From Actinomadura luzonensis (GTDB lineage: Bacteria > Actinomycetota > Actinomycetes > Streptosporangiales > Streptosporangiaceae): a stretch of DNA of 64,000 nucleotides. Position 1 is the first letter of the stretch. Each line of letters starts with the position of its first letter. A program made the translations under genes and the position numbers. The DNA lies in assembly GCF_022664455.2 (NCBI RefSeq), contig NZ_JAKRKC020000001.1, positions 2,237,001 through 2,301,000 of the forward strand. The letters are read 5' to 3'. Under the pieces are notes generated by a model. It saw only the letters and a program-made list of their open reading frames with translations. It did not search any database and was not told the origin of the DNA. Positions 13,840 through 22,058 of the stretch are shown one piece after another.

Positions 13840-14279
13840 TAGCGCTCCTCCTGCCTGGCCGCTCGCCGCTCGGATTCGATCTTCCGCCATACGGCGGGGT
13901 CGGGAGGGTCGAAGTACCGGAGTTGGTCAGTGCCGATTCTTTCGATGCCTCTGCGTAATCTGGCGGTCATCAGGCGAGTCGGTACACGGATCAAGAAACC
14001 GGATTCGGTCATCTGCCAATTGATCTCGCTCGGCGAGATGTCGTACTCCTCGAAGCGGATCTCGCCCCAGGGCTCACCCGGTGTTTCACGAGGTAGCGCC
14101 GAAAGAATACTGGCCGCATCGCTGCCGACGTCGTTGAGCCGTTGGATCACCTGCGGATCCCGAAGATCGATCTCGCTGGTGCTGATCTGCCAGAAGCTCC
14201 CTTCTCCTATGTGCTCGCTCGCCGCGACGTGTCCTGTCGGGAGTAAGCGAGCCGGCTTGGGCGTGAACCGCACGTACAT
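13839..14279 (-). CDS. Hypothetical protein upstream of integrase
   Basis: 146 residues, no recognised domain. It starts MYVRFTPKPARLLPTGH and has a central acidic part (EIRFEEYDISPSEINWQM) and an Arg-rich C-terminus. The stop overlaps the integrase start, so it is probably cotranscribed with int. It might be a recombination accessory protein or simply a lysogeny-region gene; nothing in the sequence decides this. Confidence 0.6.
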   Translation of the reverse strand: MYVRFTPKPARLLPTGHVAASEHIGEGSFWQISTSEIDLRDPQVIQRLNDVGSDAASILSALPRETPGEPWGEIRFEEYDISPSEINWQMTESGFLIRVPTRLMTARLRRGIERIGTDQLRYFDPPDPAVWRKIESERRAARQEER

Positions 14280-14360
14280 GATGTGCCTTTCGGATGGTGC
14301 CTTTCCCGTGCATATGGAGCTAGTTCTGCCGAGACTGCATCATCACGCCCAGTATGTAAT

Positions 14361-14383
14361 CAGTCACAAGCCGATTGTGACTG
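14361..14383. repeat. Perfect 9-bp inverted repeat in AT-rich spacer
   Basis: CAGTCACAA (14361-14369), 5-nt loop, TTGTGACTG (14375-14383), in the gap between the repressor-like gene and the gene at 13839-14279. It could be an operator for the int operon or the repressor's terminator. The surrounding 160 bp is AT-rich for this genome and probably contains the int-operon promoter. Confidence 0.45.
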
Positions 14384-14443
14384 GACCGAAACAAATATGC
14401 GCAATACTCATATTTGACTTGTACGCTTACGCTGACCTGCCGC

Positions 14444-14932
14444 TTACTTGTCAGCAGGCTTGTCCTGGTGGTCGGCAGCGAGTTGCTGCTGATAGAGGGT
14501 CTCGGCCATCTCCTCACCCCAGGCTCGCAGGAGCTCGCGCCGGCTCTCCTCCAGATCTGGCCGCACCTCGAACCAGACCCGGCCGCGTCTCGTCTCGATC
14601 TTCAGCACTTCGAGTTGTTCATCGTCGTGAGGGTCTCGGAGCATGCGGGCCAAGGCCTCGGCCGCGTCCGGCCGATCAACCTTCCGCAACTCGTCGGACG
14701 TCAGGCCGACTACCCGAGCCGCACGGGCGACCACGTCTGCCTGGGCGACATACGGTGCTGGCGGCTGCCCCCTTCCGACAGGCTTGTGCCCGCGCTCCAT
14801 GTGTCCCCAGGTCTCGGCGCTGATGCCCGCCTTCTCTGCTGCCTGCGGAATCGTCAGGCGCTCGGGAGTCGACTTGCGAGCGCTGCGGATCAGCGCTCCC
14901 TCCCTGGTTGCTGCCGGCACTTCTCGCGCCAT
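14444..14932 (-). CDS. Putative phage repressor, HTH protein
   Basis: 162 residues from ATG 14932 (an upstream GTG at 15040 would add 36 residues reaching into the switch region). The N-terminal half resembles an XRE-type helix-turn-helix: LTIPQAAEKAGISAETWGHMERG, followed by a helical stretch ARAARVVGLTSDELRKV. The C-terminal part is acidic and helical. It is divergent from the cro-like gene at 15095 across a spacer with inverted repeats, the layout of a lysogeny switch. The role as immunity repressor is inferred from this context. Confidence 0.65.
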   Translation of the reverse strand: MAREVPAATREGALIRSARKSTPERLTIPQAAEKAGISAETWGHMERGHKPVGRGQPPAPYVAQADVVARAARVVGLTSDELRKVDRPDAAEALARMLRDPHDDEQLEVLKIETRRGRVWFEVRPDLEESRRELLRAWGEEMAETLYQQQLAADHQDKPADK

Positions 14933-15094
14933 GAGCCGGTGCTCCCTCGCGGTCCAGTTAGAAACAGTTAAGTACAGGCACAGGTTGGCGGATATCACGC
15001 TGACCAGCAAGTTAAGACACTTACTTACGAGTAGAGACACGTCAATACATCTACTGTCTTGCCTCTAACGGTTTCTAACTGTATTTTCCTGTCC
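14933..15094. promoter_or_regulatory. Divergent lysogeny switch region
   Basis: AT-rich spacer between the repressor-like and cro-like genes. An 11-bp inverted pair CAGTTAGAAAC (14955-14965) and GTTTCTAACTG (15071-15081) flanks it. Related half-sites such as GTTAAG occur between. The symmetric placement near both start codons suggests operators shared by the two regulators. Confidence 0.55.
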
Positions 15095-15382
15095 ATGTCC
15101 ACGATCACACCGCGGCGCCGGGCTCTGTACCAGAACCCGGCGGCCGTACGCCGACATCGGATCCTGGCTGGGCTGACACAGATGGCCTTAGCCGCGCGCG
15201 CGGAAGTCACCGACGCTCACGTTTCCAAGATCGAGAACGGCAAGAGTTCTGTGAGCCCAGAAGTCCTCGCGCGCATCGCCAACGAGCTCGGATGCAAGGT
15301 CACCGATCTCCTCGCCCCAGAGCTGCAACCGCAGCAGTCAGCCGCGTTCAGCGTCGCCGACGAGAAGGTCAGCGCCCGATGA
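15095..15382 (+). CDS. XRE-family regulator (cro-like)
   Basis: 95 residues from ATG 15095. The classic helix-turn-helix LTQMALAARAEVTDAHVSKIENGK is followed by a fourth-fifth helix SPEVLARIANELGCKVTDLL. It is divergent from the repressor-like gene. Its stop overlaps the next ATG (ATGA), so it leads the early operon. By position it is a Cro-type regulator; which of the two XRE genes maintains lysogeny cannot be told from sequence. Confidence 0.75.
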   Translation: MSTITPRRRALYQNPAAVRRHRILAGLTQMALAARAEVTDAHVSKIENGKSSVSPEVLARIANELGCKVTDLLAPELQPQQSAAFSVADEKVSAR

Positions 15383-15750
15383 CCGCGCTGCCCGACGACG
15401 CCTCCGCCGTCCGGCTGTACAGCAGCGCGGAGGCGGCGAAGATCGTCCGGGGCGGCGACGACAGCAACGACCCGGACCGTCTCAGGATCACCAAGGCGAC
15501 CTTCGACCGTCTCGGCCGCTCGGGCGCGGTCGAGTGCACCATGATCGGCCGCAAGCGCGGCTGGACCCTGGCGCAGATTGCCGCGGTGGTCGCCTACTGC
15601 GCTACCTCCGGCGGCGGGGAGGCGAAGGCCCCGGCGCCGACCCCGCGCGAGTCCCGGTCCCACGCGGTTCCTGCCCTCGACCACCGTCGCGGCTCTGTCG
15701 CGCCGCTGGCGACGAAGCGCGGCAGCCGCTATGCAGCCTCCACCTGCTGA
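15379..15750 (+). CDS. Putative excisionase / MerR-like HTH protein
   Basis: 124 residues, ATG 15379 overlapping the previous stop. YSSAEAAKIV and ITKATFDRLGRSGAVECTMIGRKRGWTLAQ suggest a winged helix-turn-helix of the MerR/Xis kind that reads a DNA-binding name-tag residue pattern. The C-terminal 40 residues are Pro/Arg-rich. As second gene of the early operon it is the best excisionase candidate, but homology is not shown. Confidence 0.5.
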   Translation: MTALPDDASAVRLYSSAEAAKIVRGGDDSNDPDRLRITKATFDRLGRSGAVECTMIGRKRGWTLAQIAAVVAYCATSGGGEAKAPAPTPRESRSHAVPALDHRRGSVAPLATKRGSRYAASTC

Positions 15751-15767
15751 CTCTCATGGAGATCTCC

Positions 15768-16112
15768 ATGCCCCTGCCCAAGCAGGACCCGCCGGCCCGC
15801 GTCATCGATGAGCGGATCCGCAACTACCGCATGTCCACGCCGCGCGGGTCGATGATCACCGTCGCCCTGGGCGGTCTCGACGACCCGGTCACGGTGCTGC
15901 TGCACCGCCCTCTGGAGGAGGCGCTCGGCGTCGAGCGGCTGAAGGCCGAGTTCTCCGTCGAGGAGAGCTGGGCCGTCGTGGCCTGCCTCATGGACGGGCT
16001 CGCGAGCGGCAGCGACCTCCCCGACTGGGTCAACGCGACCATCGGCCCGGTGGACGCCGACGGCCAGCCGCTGCCGCCGCTGCCTGGCGCGCCGCCGGCC
16101 GAGCCGTTCTGA
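15768..16112 (+). CDS. Hypothetical phage protein
   Basis: 114 residues from ATG 15768 (GGAG six bases upstream); ATG 15756 is an alternative adding four residues. The sequence is compact and acidic with VTVALGGLDDPVTVLLHRPLEEALG and a Pro-rich tail. No domain recognised. Early operon member. Confidence 0.6.
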   Translation: MPLPKQDPPARVIDERIRNYRMSTPRGSMITVALGGLDDPVTVLLHRPLEEALGVERLKAEFSVEESWAVVACLMDGLASGSDLPDWVNATIGPVDADGQPLPPLPGAPPAEPF

Positions 16113-16119
16113 GGTCGTC

Positions 16120-16359
16120 GTGAAGCTCCGCATCATCGGCACCCTGGCGGAGATCCGGCAGGAGATCGAGCGGCTGGACGACCACTACGGACGCGACCGT
16201 GTGACGACCTCGAAGCCCTATCCAGCCCGGCGCGAGCCGCCCGGCACCTTCCGGGTCTACGCCGAGGTCGCTCCCGGGCCGGTCACCGTACCGGACCCCA
16301 CCGACAAGACGAGCGAGGTCTCCCAGGCGCAGACCCAGGAGACCTCCGGCACGACATGA
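16120..16359 (+). CDS. Hypothetical phage protein
   Basis: 79 residues from GTG 16120. The N-terminal MKLRIIGTLAEIRQEIERL is a plausible beta-strand plus helix; the C-terminal half is Thr/Pro-rich. No domain recognised. The only frame with sensible spacing between its neighbours. Confidence 0.5.
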   Translation: MKLRIIGTLAEIRQEIERLDDHYGRDRVTTSKPYPARREPPGTFRVYAEVAPGPVTVPDPTDKTSEVSQAQTQETSGTT

Positions 16360-16371
16360 ATCGAGACCAAC

Positions 16372-16560
16372 GTGACAAATCCTACCGACCCGCCGCCGCC
16401 CGTCGCCGGCGCCACGCTGGCCACGGCCGCGCCGGACTTCGACTGGACCCGCCAGCTCCGCCCGGACGTCCGCGGCCTGGTGACCACGTGGATGGAGATC
16501 GGCGAGCGCGCCATCCGCCACGTCAGCATCGTCCCTCAGACGACGGGGGCCGGACGATGA
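16372..16560 (+). CDS. Small hypothetical phage protein
   Basis: 62 residues from GTG 16372. Its stop overlaps the next start (ATGATGG), which supports it as a real coupled gene. The Pro-rich N-terminus precedes a helical C-terminus with VTTWMEIGERAIRHV. Function unknown. Confidence 0.5.
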   Translation: MTNPTDPPPPVAGATLATAAPDFDWTRQLRPDVRGLVTTWMEIGERAIRHVSIVPQTTGAGR

Positions 16561-17198
16561 TGGACGCCGACTACTTCGGCTACCGCCTGATCCCGCACGC
16601 CAAGGGCTGCAAGAGTCCCCGCTGGGAGGTCCTGGACCGCACCGAGCGCCTGGCCGGCGGCGACCGCCGGTGGTTCATCCGCATCGTGTGCCCGCAGCCC
16701 AAGGGGTGCGGCGTCTACCACGAGTGGCGGGTCGACCTGTGCACCGAGTCCGACCCGGAGTCCGGCGACCCGCACTCGGGGATCGCCGCTTACACCGGCC
16801 CGGTCGAGGACATCGGCTACGGCACCGCGCCGGTCAAGGTCGACGGGGTGTGGCTGCACGCCGGCCGCCCGCTGCTGCTCAAGCGGGGCGAGCCGCCGGA
16901 GTACTACCTGGTGACCGCCTCGCCGGAGCGGCCGCGCCGCTGGCAGGACCTGCTCGGCGTGGTGGGCCAGCTCCGCAGCCCGCGCAGCGCGAGCGGGTTC
17001 AGCCGGCGCTGGTACGCCGCCACCGGCTACCGCGAGTACGAGTACGGCGGCGGCGCCAGTCCGAGCTGCACCGACGACCAGCGGCCCAGCCGCACCGCGG
17101 CGGTGCGCTGGGTCGTCGAGCAGACCGGCGCCTTCACTGCCCGCGAGGACAAGCAGGCCGCCCGGAAGTCCGTCGTCAAGTCGGGGAGGTTCCGGTGA
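16557..17198 (+). CDS. Hypothetical phage protein
   Basis: 213 residues from ATG 16557. Rich in Trp, Tyr and Cys (CPQPKGCGVYHEWRVDLC), with a C-terminal basic tail; a small metal-binding fold is possible but no family is recognised. It overlaps both neighbours by 4 nt (ATGA, GTGA), as throughout this early operon. Confidence 0.6.
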   Translation: MMDADYFGYRLIPHAKGCKSPRWEVLDRTERLAGGDRRWFIRIVCPQPKGCGVYHEWRVDLCTESDPESGDPHSGIAAYTGPVEDIGYGTAPVKVDGVWLHAGRPLLLKRGEPPEYYLVTASPERPRRWQDLLGVVGQLRSPRSASGFSRRWYAATGYREYEYGGGASPSCTDDQRPSRTAAVRWVVEQTGAFTAREDKQAARKSVVKSGRFR

Positions 17199-17854
17199 GC
17201 GATCAGTTGCTGGAGGACGTGCTGACGGCCGTGCGGGTCGCGCTCGACATCCCGGCCGGTGCTGGCAGCGACGCCGCCCGCACCCGCGCCAAGATCGTGG
17301 CCTCCCGGGCCCGCCGGGCGCTGCCCGTGGTCGAGGCATGCCTGACCGGGTCGCCGGACGTGGCCAAGCGGCTGGAGGAGCTGACCAGCTGGCTGGCCGA
17401 GCACCCCCCGTACGGCTACGTGACCGTCTTCGACCGGGCGGCCATGATGGCCGGCCAGGGCGAGGGCGAGTGCGCGCTGCCGGTGCAGGACCTGCCACCG
17501 AAGATCGGCGTTTACGCCCTGGCCCGCGCCTGGATGCTCAACTGGCGCACCCTGCAGTTCTGGGTCGACGCCGGCATGATCCCGTCCACCCGGGGCCACA
17601 GCAACAACCGCGTGATCAGCCGCGCCAGCGCGGTCGAGTTCGCGCGCAACGCGACCAGGATCCGGGTACTGCAGCCGGGCGCCCGGGTGCGGCACCCGCA
17701 GTGGCACGAGGCCCAGCCGGTGGAGATCGTGACCGTCACCCCCGACGGGGCGAAGATGGCCGTCGTCTACCGCACGCCCGACGGCGAGGTGCACCACCCG
17801 CCGCCGTGCAGCCCCGACCGGATCGTGCTGCGCGCGTCGAGGACGCCGCGGTGA
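17195..17854 (+). CDS. HTH-containing phage protein
   Basis: 219 residues from GTG 17195. The middle segment YALARAWMLNWRTLQFWVDA followed by GMIPSTRGHSNNRVISRASA looks like a MerR/excisionase-type winged helix in which a DNA-binding helix pair is followed by a wing and RASAVEFARN. The C-terminal ~60 residues form a beta-rich domain. A DNA-binding regulator or accessory factor is likely; the exact role is unknown. Confidence 0.55.
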   Translation: MSDQLLEDVLTAVRVALDIPAGAGSDAARTRAKIVASRARRALPVVEACLTGSPDVAKRLEELTSWLAEHPPYGYVTVFDRAAMMAGQGEGECALPVQDLPPKIGVYALARAWMLNWRTLQFWVDAGMIPSTRGHSNNRVISRASAVEFARNATRIRVLQPGARVRHPQWHEAQPVEIVTVTPDGAKMAVVYRTPDGEVHHPPPCSPDRIVLRASRTPR

Positions 17855-18171
17855 CCCGGGCCACCGGCACGCTGCCGGACTCCCTGCACTGGCAGCGGCG
17901 CGCCACCCAGACGCTGGCCGCCATTCTGCGGGTGCATGCCGACCTCGACCCCATCGCCTGGCAGATCGAGCCGCACGGCTGCCACCTGACCGGACTGATC
18001 ATCGGCAGCGACGGTGTCGTGGTCGAGCGTCGCTTCGCCGAGTGGGCCACGGCCCTGCGCCTGCGGGTGGTCGAGCAGGACCCCGACCTGCTGCGCGCGA
18101 TCAGCAGCCGGTGCGCCGTCGACTGCCGCATCAACCTCATCGCCCTGCCCCCACGAAAGGACCCCACGTGA
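17851..18171 (+). CDS. Hypothetical phage protein
   Basis: 106 residues from GTG 17851, coupled to both neighbours by 4-nt overlaps. It has a helical N-terminus (HWQRRATQTLAAILRVHADL) and an alternating beta-like middle (GCHLTGLIIGSDGVVVERRF). No family recognised. Confidence 0.5.
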   Translation: MTRATGTLPDSLHWQRRATQTLAAILRVHADLDPIAWQIEPHGCHLTGLIIGSDGVVVERRFAEWATALRLRVVEQDPDLLRAISSRCAVDCRINLIALPPRKDPT

Positions 18172-18596
18172 AGGTGTACGACACCGTCGTCAGCCAGCTG
18201 TCCGGCCCTCGCGGCGGCCGTATCGTCGAGCGGCACGGCCGCCTGGTCCCGATGCTGGACTTCGCCGGATCGGCGATCGAGCTCGACAGCCGCGAGGAAC
18301 TGGTCAAGCTGGGCACCGACATCCGCCAGCTGATCCAGGACTACGACGCCGCCGAGGCGCGGCGCCAGGCCGGGCTGCGGCCCATCCCCGCGCACGGCCT
18401 GCCCGCCCGCCCCTACACTCCGGCCGGCGCCGACGCCGCGGCGCCGGCCGGGCAGCAGCCGCGCGGCGCGCACGCCGCCCCACCCCGGCCCCCGCGCCGC
18501 GCGGCGTCCGCCTCCGCCCGCTCCGCCCGCCCCGGGGGTGCGGGCGGAGCGGGCGAGGCAGGTGGTGCCGGACCCTCCCACGTGGCGGCGTCGTGA
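18168..18596 (+). CDS. Hypothetical phage protein with disordered tail
   Basis: 142 residues from GTG 18168. The first ~75 residues are an ordered, acidic segment (LDFAGSAIELDSREELVKLG). The rest is Ala/Pro/Arg/Gly-rich and probably disordered. No family recognised. Confidence 0.5.
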   Translation: MKVYDTVVSQLSGPRGGRIVERHGRLVPMLDFAGSAIELDSREELVKLGTDIRQLIQDYDAAEARRQAGLRPIPAHGLPARPYTPAGADAAAPAGQQPRGAHAAPPRPPRRAASASARSARPGGAGGAGEAGGAGPSHVAAS

Positions 18597-18733
18597 TGGC
18601 CCGGCGCCGCCGTCCCGCCGAGACCCGGCCCGGCCGCCGCCGCATGCCGGTGCGGGTGTGGCTGGCCCGGGCCCGCGCCCGGGCCCGCACGGCCTGGCAC
18701 GACGGCTACCGGAGCCTGACCTCCTGGACCTAA
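18596..18733 (+). CDS. Small, highly basic hypothetical protein
   Basis: 45 residues from ATG 18596 with about one Arg in three, ending HDGYRSLTSWT. It begins at the stop of the preceding gene. It could bind nucleic acid; equally, arginine richness is what GC-rich non-coding DNA yields, so confidence is low. Confidence 0.3.
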   Translation: MARRRRPAETRPGRRRMPVRVWLARARARARTAWHDGYRSLTSWT

Positions 18734-18897
18734 CCCGCTGATCGTCCCCGCCCCCCACTTCCCCGGGCGGGCGGGGGCACCGGTCGCGGCAATCCCTCTC
18801 TGCCGCGCACGGACCTCCTGCGCACTCCCTACGACACCACCCCCACCGGCGCGGCCCCCGCCCCGCCGGACACCCTTCTCTACACCCGGAAAAGAAC

Positions 18898-19392
18898 ATG
18901 AGTTCGACATATTCGACGACGCCGGCGCCCGCCGTGCCGCCCTCCCGCGGCCCCATCCGGGCCCGTATCCGCCCGCACCTGACCGACATCCCGGCCGGCC
19001 CGGCCGAGACGATCGAGTTCTTCTTCGACGACGACCCCGACTACCGCTCCTACCTGGTGCTGCCCCGCGACGCCGCCTACGACGTCGTCTCCCGCATGCA
19101 GGACGTCCCGCCCAGCCTCAGCCTCATGACGGCCGAGATCGTCGGCCACGTCCGGTACGTGCTCGACACGGCCTACCGCGACGAGGCCGACGAGCCGCCC
19201 GCCCTGATCGCCGACCTGATCCTGTTCATCGCCGCCGCCGACGACGAGCACCGCCGCCGCATCGGCCGCGGCTACCCCGCGCACGTCACCGCGGTAGTGA
19301 TCGGCACCGCGACCGACGGCCTGGCCGAGCTGCGCCACCTGCACGAGACGCTGCGCGCGCACGGCGGCCGCCGCGTGGACGAGGCCGGCTGA
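18898..19392 (+). CDS. Hypothetical phage protein
   Basis: 164 residues from ATG 18898. A flexible N-terminus is followed by an acidic helical core (FFFDDDPDYRSYLVLPRDAA) and a hydrophobic helix ALIADLILFIAAADDEH. No domain recognised; by composition a folded cytoplasmic protein. Confidence 0.55.
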   Translation: MSSTYSTTPAPAVPPSRGPIRARIRPHLTDIPAGPAETIEFFFDDDPDYRSYLVLPRDAAYDVVSRMQDVPPSLSLMTAEIVGHVRYVLDTAYRDEADEPPALIADLILFIAAADDEHRRRIGRGYPAHVTAVVIGTATDGLAELRHLHETLRAHGGRRVDEAG

Positions 19393-19393
19393 C

Positions 19394-19564
19394 GTGCGGT
19401 CCTTCCTCGTGGTGTGCCTGCTCGTCCTGGTGGCCGCCCGGCTCCTGGCGGCCGCCGAGCGGGCCCGCCTGGCACATGATCAGGTCCTGGCGCTGCTGTA
19501 CGCGGCGCCCGCGCTCGCCATCGTCGCCATGGCGCTGCACTCGGTGTGGTGGCTGAGCCGATGA
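19394..19564 (+). CDS. Small membrane protein
   Basis: 56 residues from GTG 19394. Two hydrophobic stretches, FLVVCLLVLVAARLLAAA near the N-terminus and LLYAAPALAIVAMALHSVWW near the C-terminus, predict a two-pass membrane hairpin. The stop overlaps the next ATG at 19561. Function unknown; it is far from the lysis genes. Confidence 0.5.
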   Translation: MRSFLVVCLLVLVAARLLAAAERARLAHDQVLALLYAAPALAIVAMALHSVWWLSR

Positions 19565-19794
19565 CCTCACCGCCCCCCGCGCCGGCCTCCGTCCGCGACC
19601 TGTACGAGCGCGTCGCCGAGCGCCGGCGCGCGCTCGGCCTGGCCTGGTGGGAGATCTCGGTGCAGGCCGACATCGGCACCGACGCCCTGCACAAGTTGCG
19701 CGTGGACGTCGCCAGCCTCCCCACCCGCCGCGCGCTGGAGGAGTGGCTGCGCCGACATCCCGCCCCCGCGCCCGCCTCCACCCCCGACACCTGA
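19561..19794 (+). CDS. Small HTH-like phage protein
   Basis: 77 residues from ATG 19561. DLYERVAERRRALGLAWWEI followed by a second helical stretch with TDALHKLR resembles a lambda-repressor-like four-helix DNA-binding fold, ending in a Pro-rich tail. A transcription factor is possible. Confidence 0.5.
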   Translation: MTSPPPAPASVRDLYERVAERRRALGLAWWEISVQADIGTDALHKLRVDVASLPTRRALEEWLRRHPAPAPASTPDT

Positions 19795-19808
19795 AAGGCG
19801 ATACCCCT

Positions 19809-19877
19809 ATGGCGGCGGTCCCGAGCCCGTACGGGCTCTTCCCGCGCACGCCCCGCCGGACGGCGGGCCGCGCATGA
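19809..19877 (+). CDS. Possible 22-residue peptide
   Basis: ATG 19809 to TGA 19877, with an AAAGG upstream and its stop overlapping the next ATG. It may only serve to couple translation to the following gene. Confidence 0.2.
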   Translation: MAAVPSPYGLFPRTPRRTAGRA

Positions 19878-20881
19878 CCCTGACCGGAACCTGCGTCCTG
19901 GCCTACCTCCACGCCGCGGACGCCCTCGACGCACTGGCCACGGCCGTGGGCCTGTCCCCGGCCGCGCTCGGCCTGCTGGTGCGCTACCTGGCCCGGCCGC
20001 CCGCGCCGGGCACCGCCCGCGGCGACATCGCGGCGGCCTACGGCATGTCGATCGGCGAGCTGCGCGCCGGTAACCGCGAGCTCGCCGCGGCCGGGCATCT
20101 GCTGCAGGTGCGCCGCTGCGTCGGCGCGGGTGCCTGGCAGCACCTCATCGTCGCCACCGACACCCCTGGGACGCTGCCCGCGCCGCACGAGGCGTGGGTG
20201 CTCCTGGACGCCGCGCTGGCCGCTGAGCAGGCCGCCCGGCACCCGGTCGACGACGACACCTCGCCGGAGGATGCACATGTGGTGACCTGCGACGACACCG
20301 AGACACCGCAGGCCACGACATGTGATCCACAACCGCGCATAGAACCAGTTACCCCCTTCTCCCTGGACCTTGACGCGAGCGAGCCGGGCGCGGCCGCCAC
20401 GGTGGTGGCCACCGTGGCGGACCTGGCCCGCCTCGCCCAGCTTCCGCCACTACCAGCGCCGAAGGACCAGGCGAATCTGTGGCTGACCCCTGGCCAGGTG
20501 CTGACCCTCATCGGCCGCTACCCGCCGCGCTACGGCGAGCTCGCCCTGCGCACGCTGGCCCGCCGCGGCCTGCCCTGGTACCTGGCCCCCAGCGTGGTCG
20601 CGCTGCTCATCGCCGGCTACGACATCGGCCAGCTCGGCCGCGCTCTGGCCGGCGTCGAGCTGGCCGACCACCCGGCCGCGGTCGCCCGGTGGCGGCTGGA
20701 CCAGCTGCTGCTGGCCGACCCGGTCGAGCACGCCGCCTGGCGGTCGCCGTCGACGTACGTGCCCGACCAGGCACCGCCCGCCGACCCGGCCGCGCCGAGC
20801 GTGCGCGAGCAGCTCGCCGCCGCCCGCGCCGCGATGGACGCCGCCCGGGCCAAGCACCGATCCCGAGGAGCCGCCGCGTGA
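19874..20881 (+). CDS. Winged-helix domain phage protein, possible replication or regulatory factor
   Basis: 335 residues from ATG 19874. Residues about 30-85 resemble a winged helix (GDIAAAYGMSIGELRAGNRE, then AAGHLLQVRRCVG). A central acidic linker is followed by a helical C-terminal half (WLTPGQVLTLIGRYPPRYGE). It is the largest gene of the early region. No polymerase, helicase or primase is recognisable in this prophage, so a replication-initiator role is possible but unproven. Confidence 0.5.
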   Translation: MTLTGTCVLAYLHAADALDALATAVGLSPAALGLLVRYLARPPAPGTARGDIAAAYGMSIGELRAGNRELAAAGHLLQVRRCVGAGAWQHLIVATDTPGTLPAPHEAWVLLDAALAAEQAARHPVDDDTSPEDAHVVTCDDTETPQATTCDPQPRIEPVTPFSLDLDASEPGAAATVVATVADLARLAQLPPLPAPKDQANLWLTPGQVLTLIGRYPPRYGELALRTLARRGLPWYLAPSVVALLIAGYDIGQLGRALAGVELADHPAAVARWRLDQLLLADPVEHAAWRSPSTYVPDQAPPADPAAPSVREQLAAARAAMDAARAKHRSRGAAA

Positions 20882-21270
20882 TCGCACCCGCCTGCCCGCA
20901 CCGCAGCGCCGACCCGCGCATGTGCCCGGACTGCCGCCAGCAGCGCATCACCGGCCGGCCCGCGCTGACGCTGGTGCCCAGCCCGCTGGCCGACCCCGGC
21001 GAGCCGGACTACGCCCAGCTGGTGCGGGCCGAGATGCGCCGTGTCCTGGACCAGATCGGCTGGGCCGGGCTGCCCAAGGACCACCTGCGCGCCCTGCTGC
21101 GCGCCGCCCTGGCCGGGGCGCCCCCGCACACCGACGTGATCCTGAGCACCTGCCAGGCGCTGGAGGAGGAGCCCGCGCTGTACCTGACCGGCGCAATTGC
21201 CGTACCACTGCCCGATCAGGGAAGCGATCATGGAAATACGCCAACACCGTTGACACAGGACACAGGCTGA
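20878..21270 (+). CDS. Zinc-ribbon phage protein
   Basis: 130 residues from GTG 20878. CPHRSADPRMCPDCRQQR at the N-terminus is a probable zinc knuckle, followed by a helical domain (YAQLVRAEMRRVLDQIGWAG). It overlaps the previous stop (GTGA). Function unknown. Confidence 0.55.
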   Translation: MIAPACPHRSADPRMCPDCRQQRITGRPALTLVPSPLADPGEPDYAQLVRAEMRRVLDQIGWAGLPKDHLRALLRAALAGAPPHTDVILSTCQALEEEPALYLTGAIAVPLPDQGSDHGNTPTPLTQDTG

Positions 21271-21288
21271 CGACCAGGGAGGCCAGCC

Positions 21289-21630
21289 ATGATCCCGACC
21301 CCCCACGACCTGGACCCCTGCCCGCACGGCTGCGGCGAGCTCGTGCTCTGGACCATCACCGAGCACGGCCGCCGGATGGCGGTCGACGCCGAACCCCACG
21401 AGCTCGGCAACCAGGCCGTGTTCCGGACCGGGCCCGGCGGCTGGCGCTCCCGCTCACTCGACGGCGCCGACGCTCCCCGTCTGGCCCCGTGGGAGCACCG
21501 GTACAAGCCCCACGTGGCCACCTGCACCGCCCCGCGCCCCGCCCAGCCGGCCATCCCCGGCCTGGGCGGCGGCCGCCCCCGCCCCCGCCGCCGGGCCCCC
21601 GCCCGCCGACCCATCTGGAAAGCGCGATGA
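21289..21630 (+). CDS. Small zinc-binding phage protein
   Basis: 113 residues from ATG 21289. CPHGCGELVLWT near the N-terminus and H...C at about 88-92 are candidate zinc ligands, with GRRMAVDAEP between; this layout is common in small actinophage proteins. The C-terminus is Pro/Arg-rich. Confidence 0.55.
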   Translation: MIPTPHDLDPCPHGCGELVLWTITEHGRRMAVDAEPHELGNQAVFRTGPGGWRSRSLDGADAPRLAPWEHRYKPHVATCTAPRPAQPAIPGLGGGRPRPRRRAPARRPIWKAR

Positions 21631-21654
21631 GATCACCGCGCGAGGAAGGTTCTG

Positions 21655-21996
21655 ATGGCGATCAAGACGATCTACCGTGTGATCCTCAACTGCGACGGCT
21701 GCGACGCTTCCTTCGCTGGTCTGTACGAGAACGCCGTCGCAGCCCGAACCGCGGCCGCAGCAGAGGGATGGACCCTCGTCCCCAAGCTCAGGGCCAACGG
21801 CAAGTTCGTCATGGTCGGTCGGACCATCGCCGAGACCGCGCCGCAGAACGTCAACGACGTATGCCCGGCGTGCAAGCCCACCTTCGAGCCTCGCCGTATC
21901 GCCCCCCGCAAGGGCGGCGGGCAATTCGTCATGGATCTGAAGGAGGACAACCTTCGGATGCGCGAGGAACTCGCCAAGCGAGGCATTTACCTGTGA
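21655..21996 (+). CDS. Hypothetical protein with paired CxxC motifs
   Basis: 113 residues from ATG 21655, behind GAGGAAGG. CDGCDASF near residue 13 and CPACKPTF near 75 are likely a split zinc site. The C-terminal helix DLKEDNLRMREELAKRGI is charged. Codon use is less GC-extreme than the neighbours, hinting at separate acquisition. Confidence 0.55.
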   Translation: MAIKTIYRVILNCDGCDASFAGLYENAVAARTAAAAEGWTLVPKLRANGKFVMVGRTIAETAPQNVNDVCPACKPTFEPRRIAPRKGGGQFVMDLKEDNLRMREELAKRGIYL

Positions 21997-22058
21997 TCAG
22001 CCCATCCATCTCACCGCCTTCGTATCCGCCGCCGGGCTCCCGCCCGGCGCTACACCCG

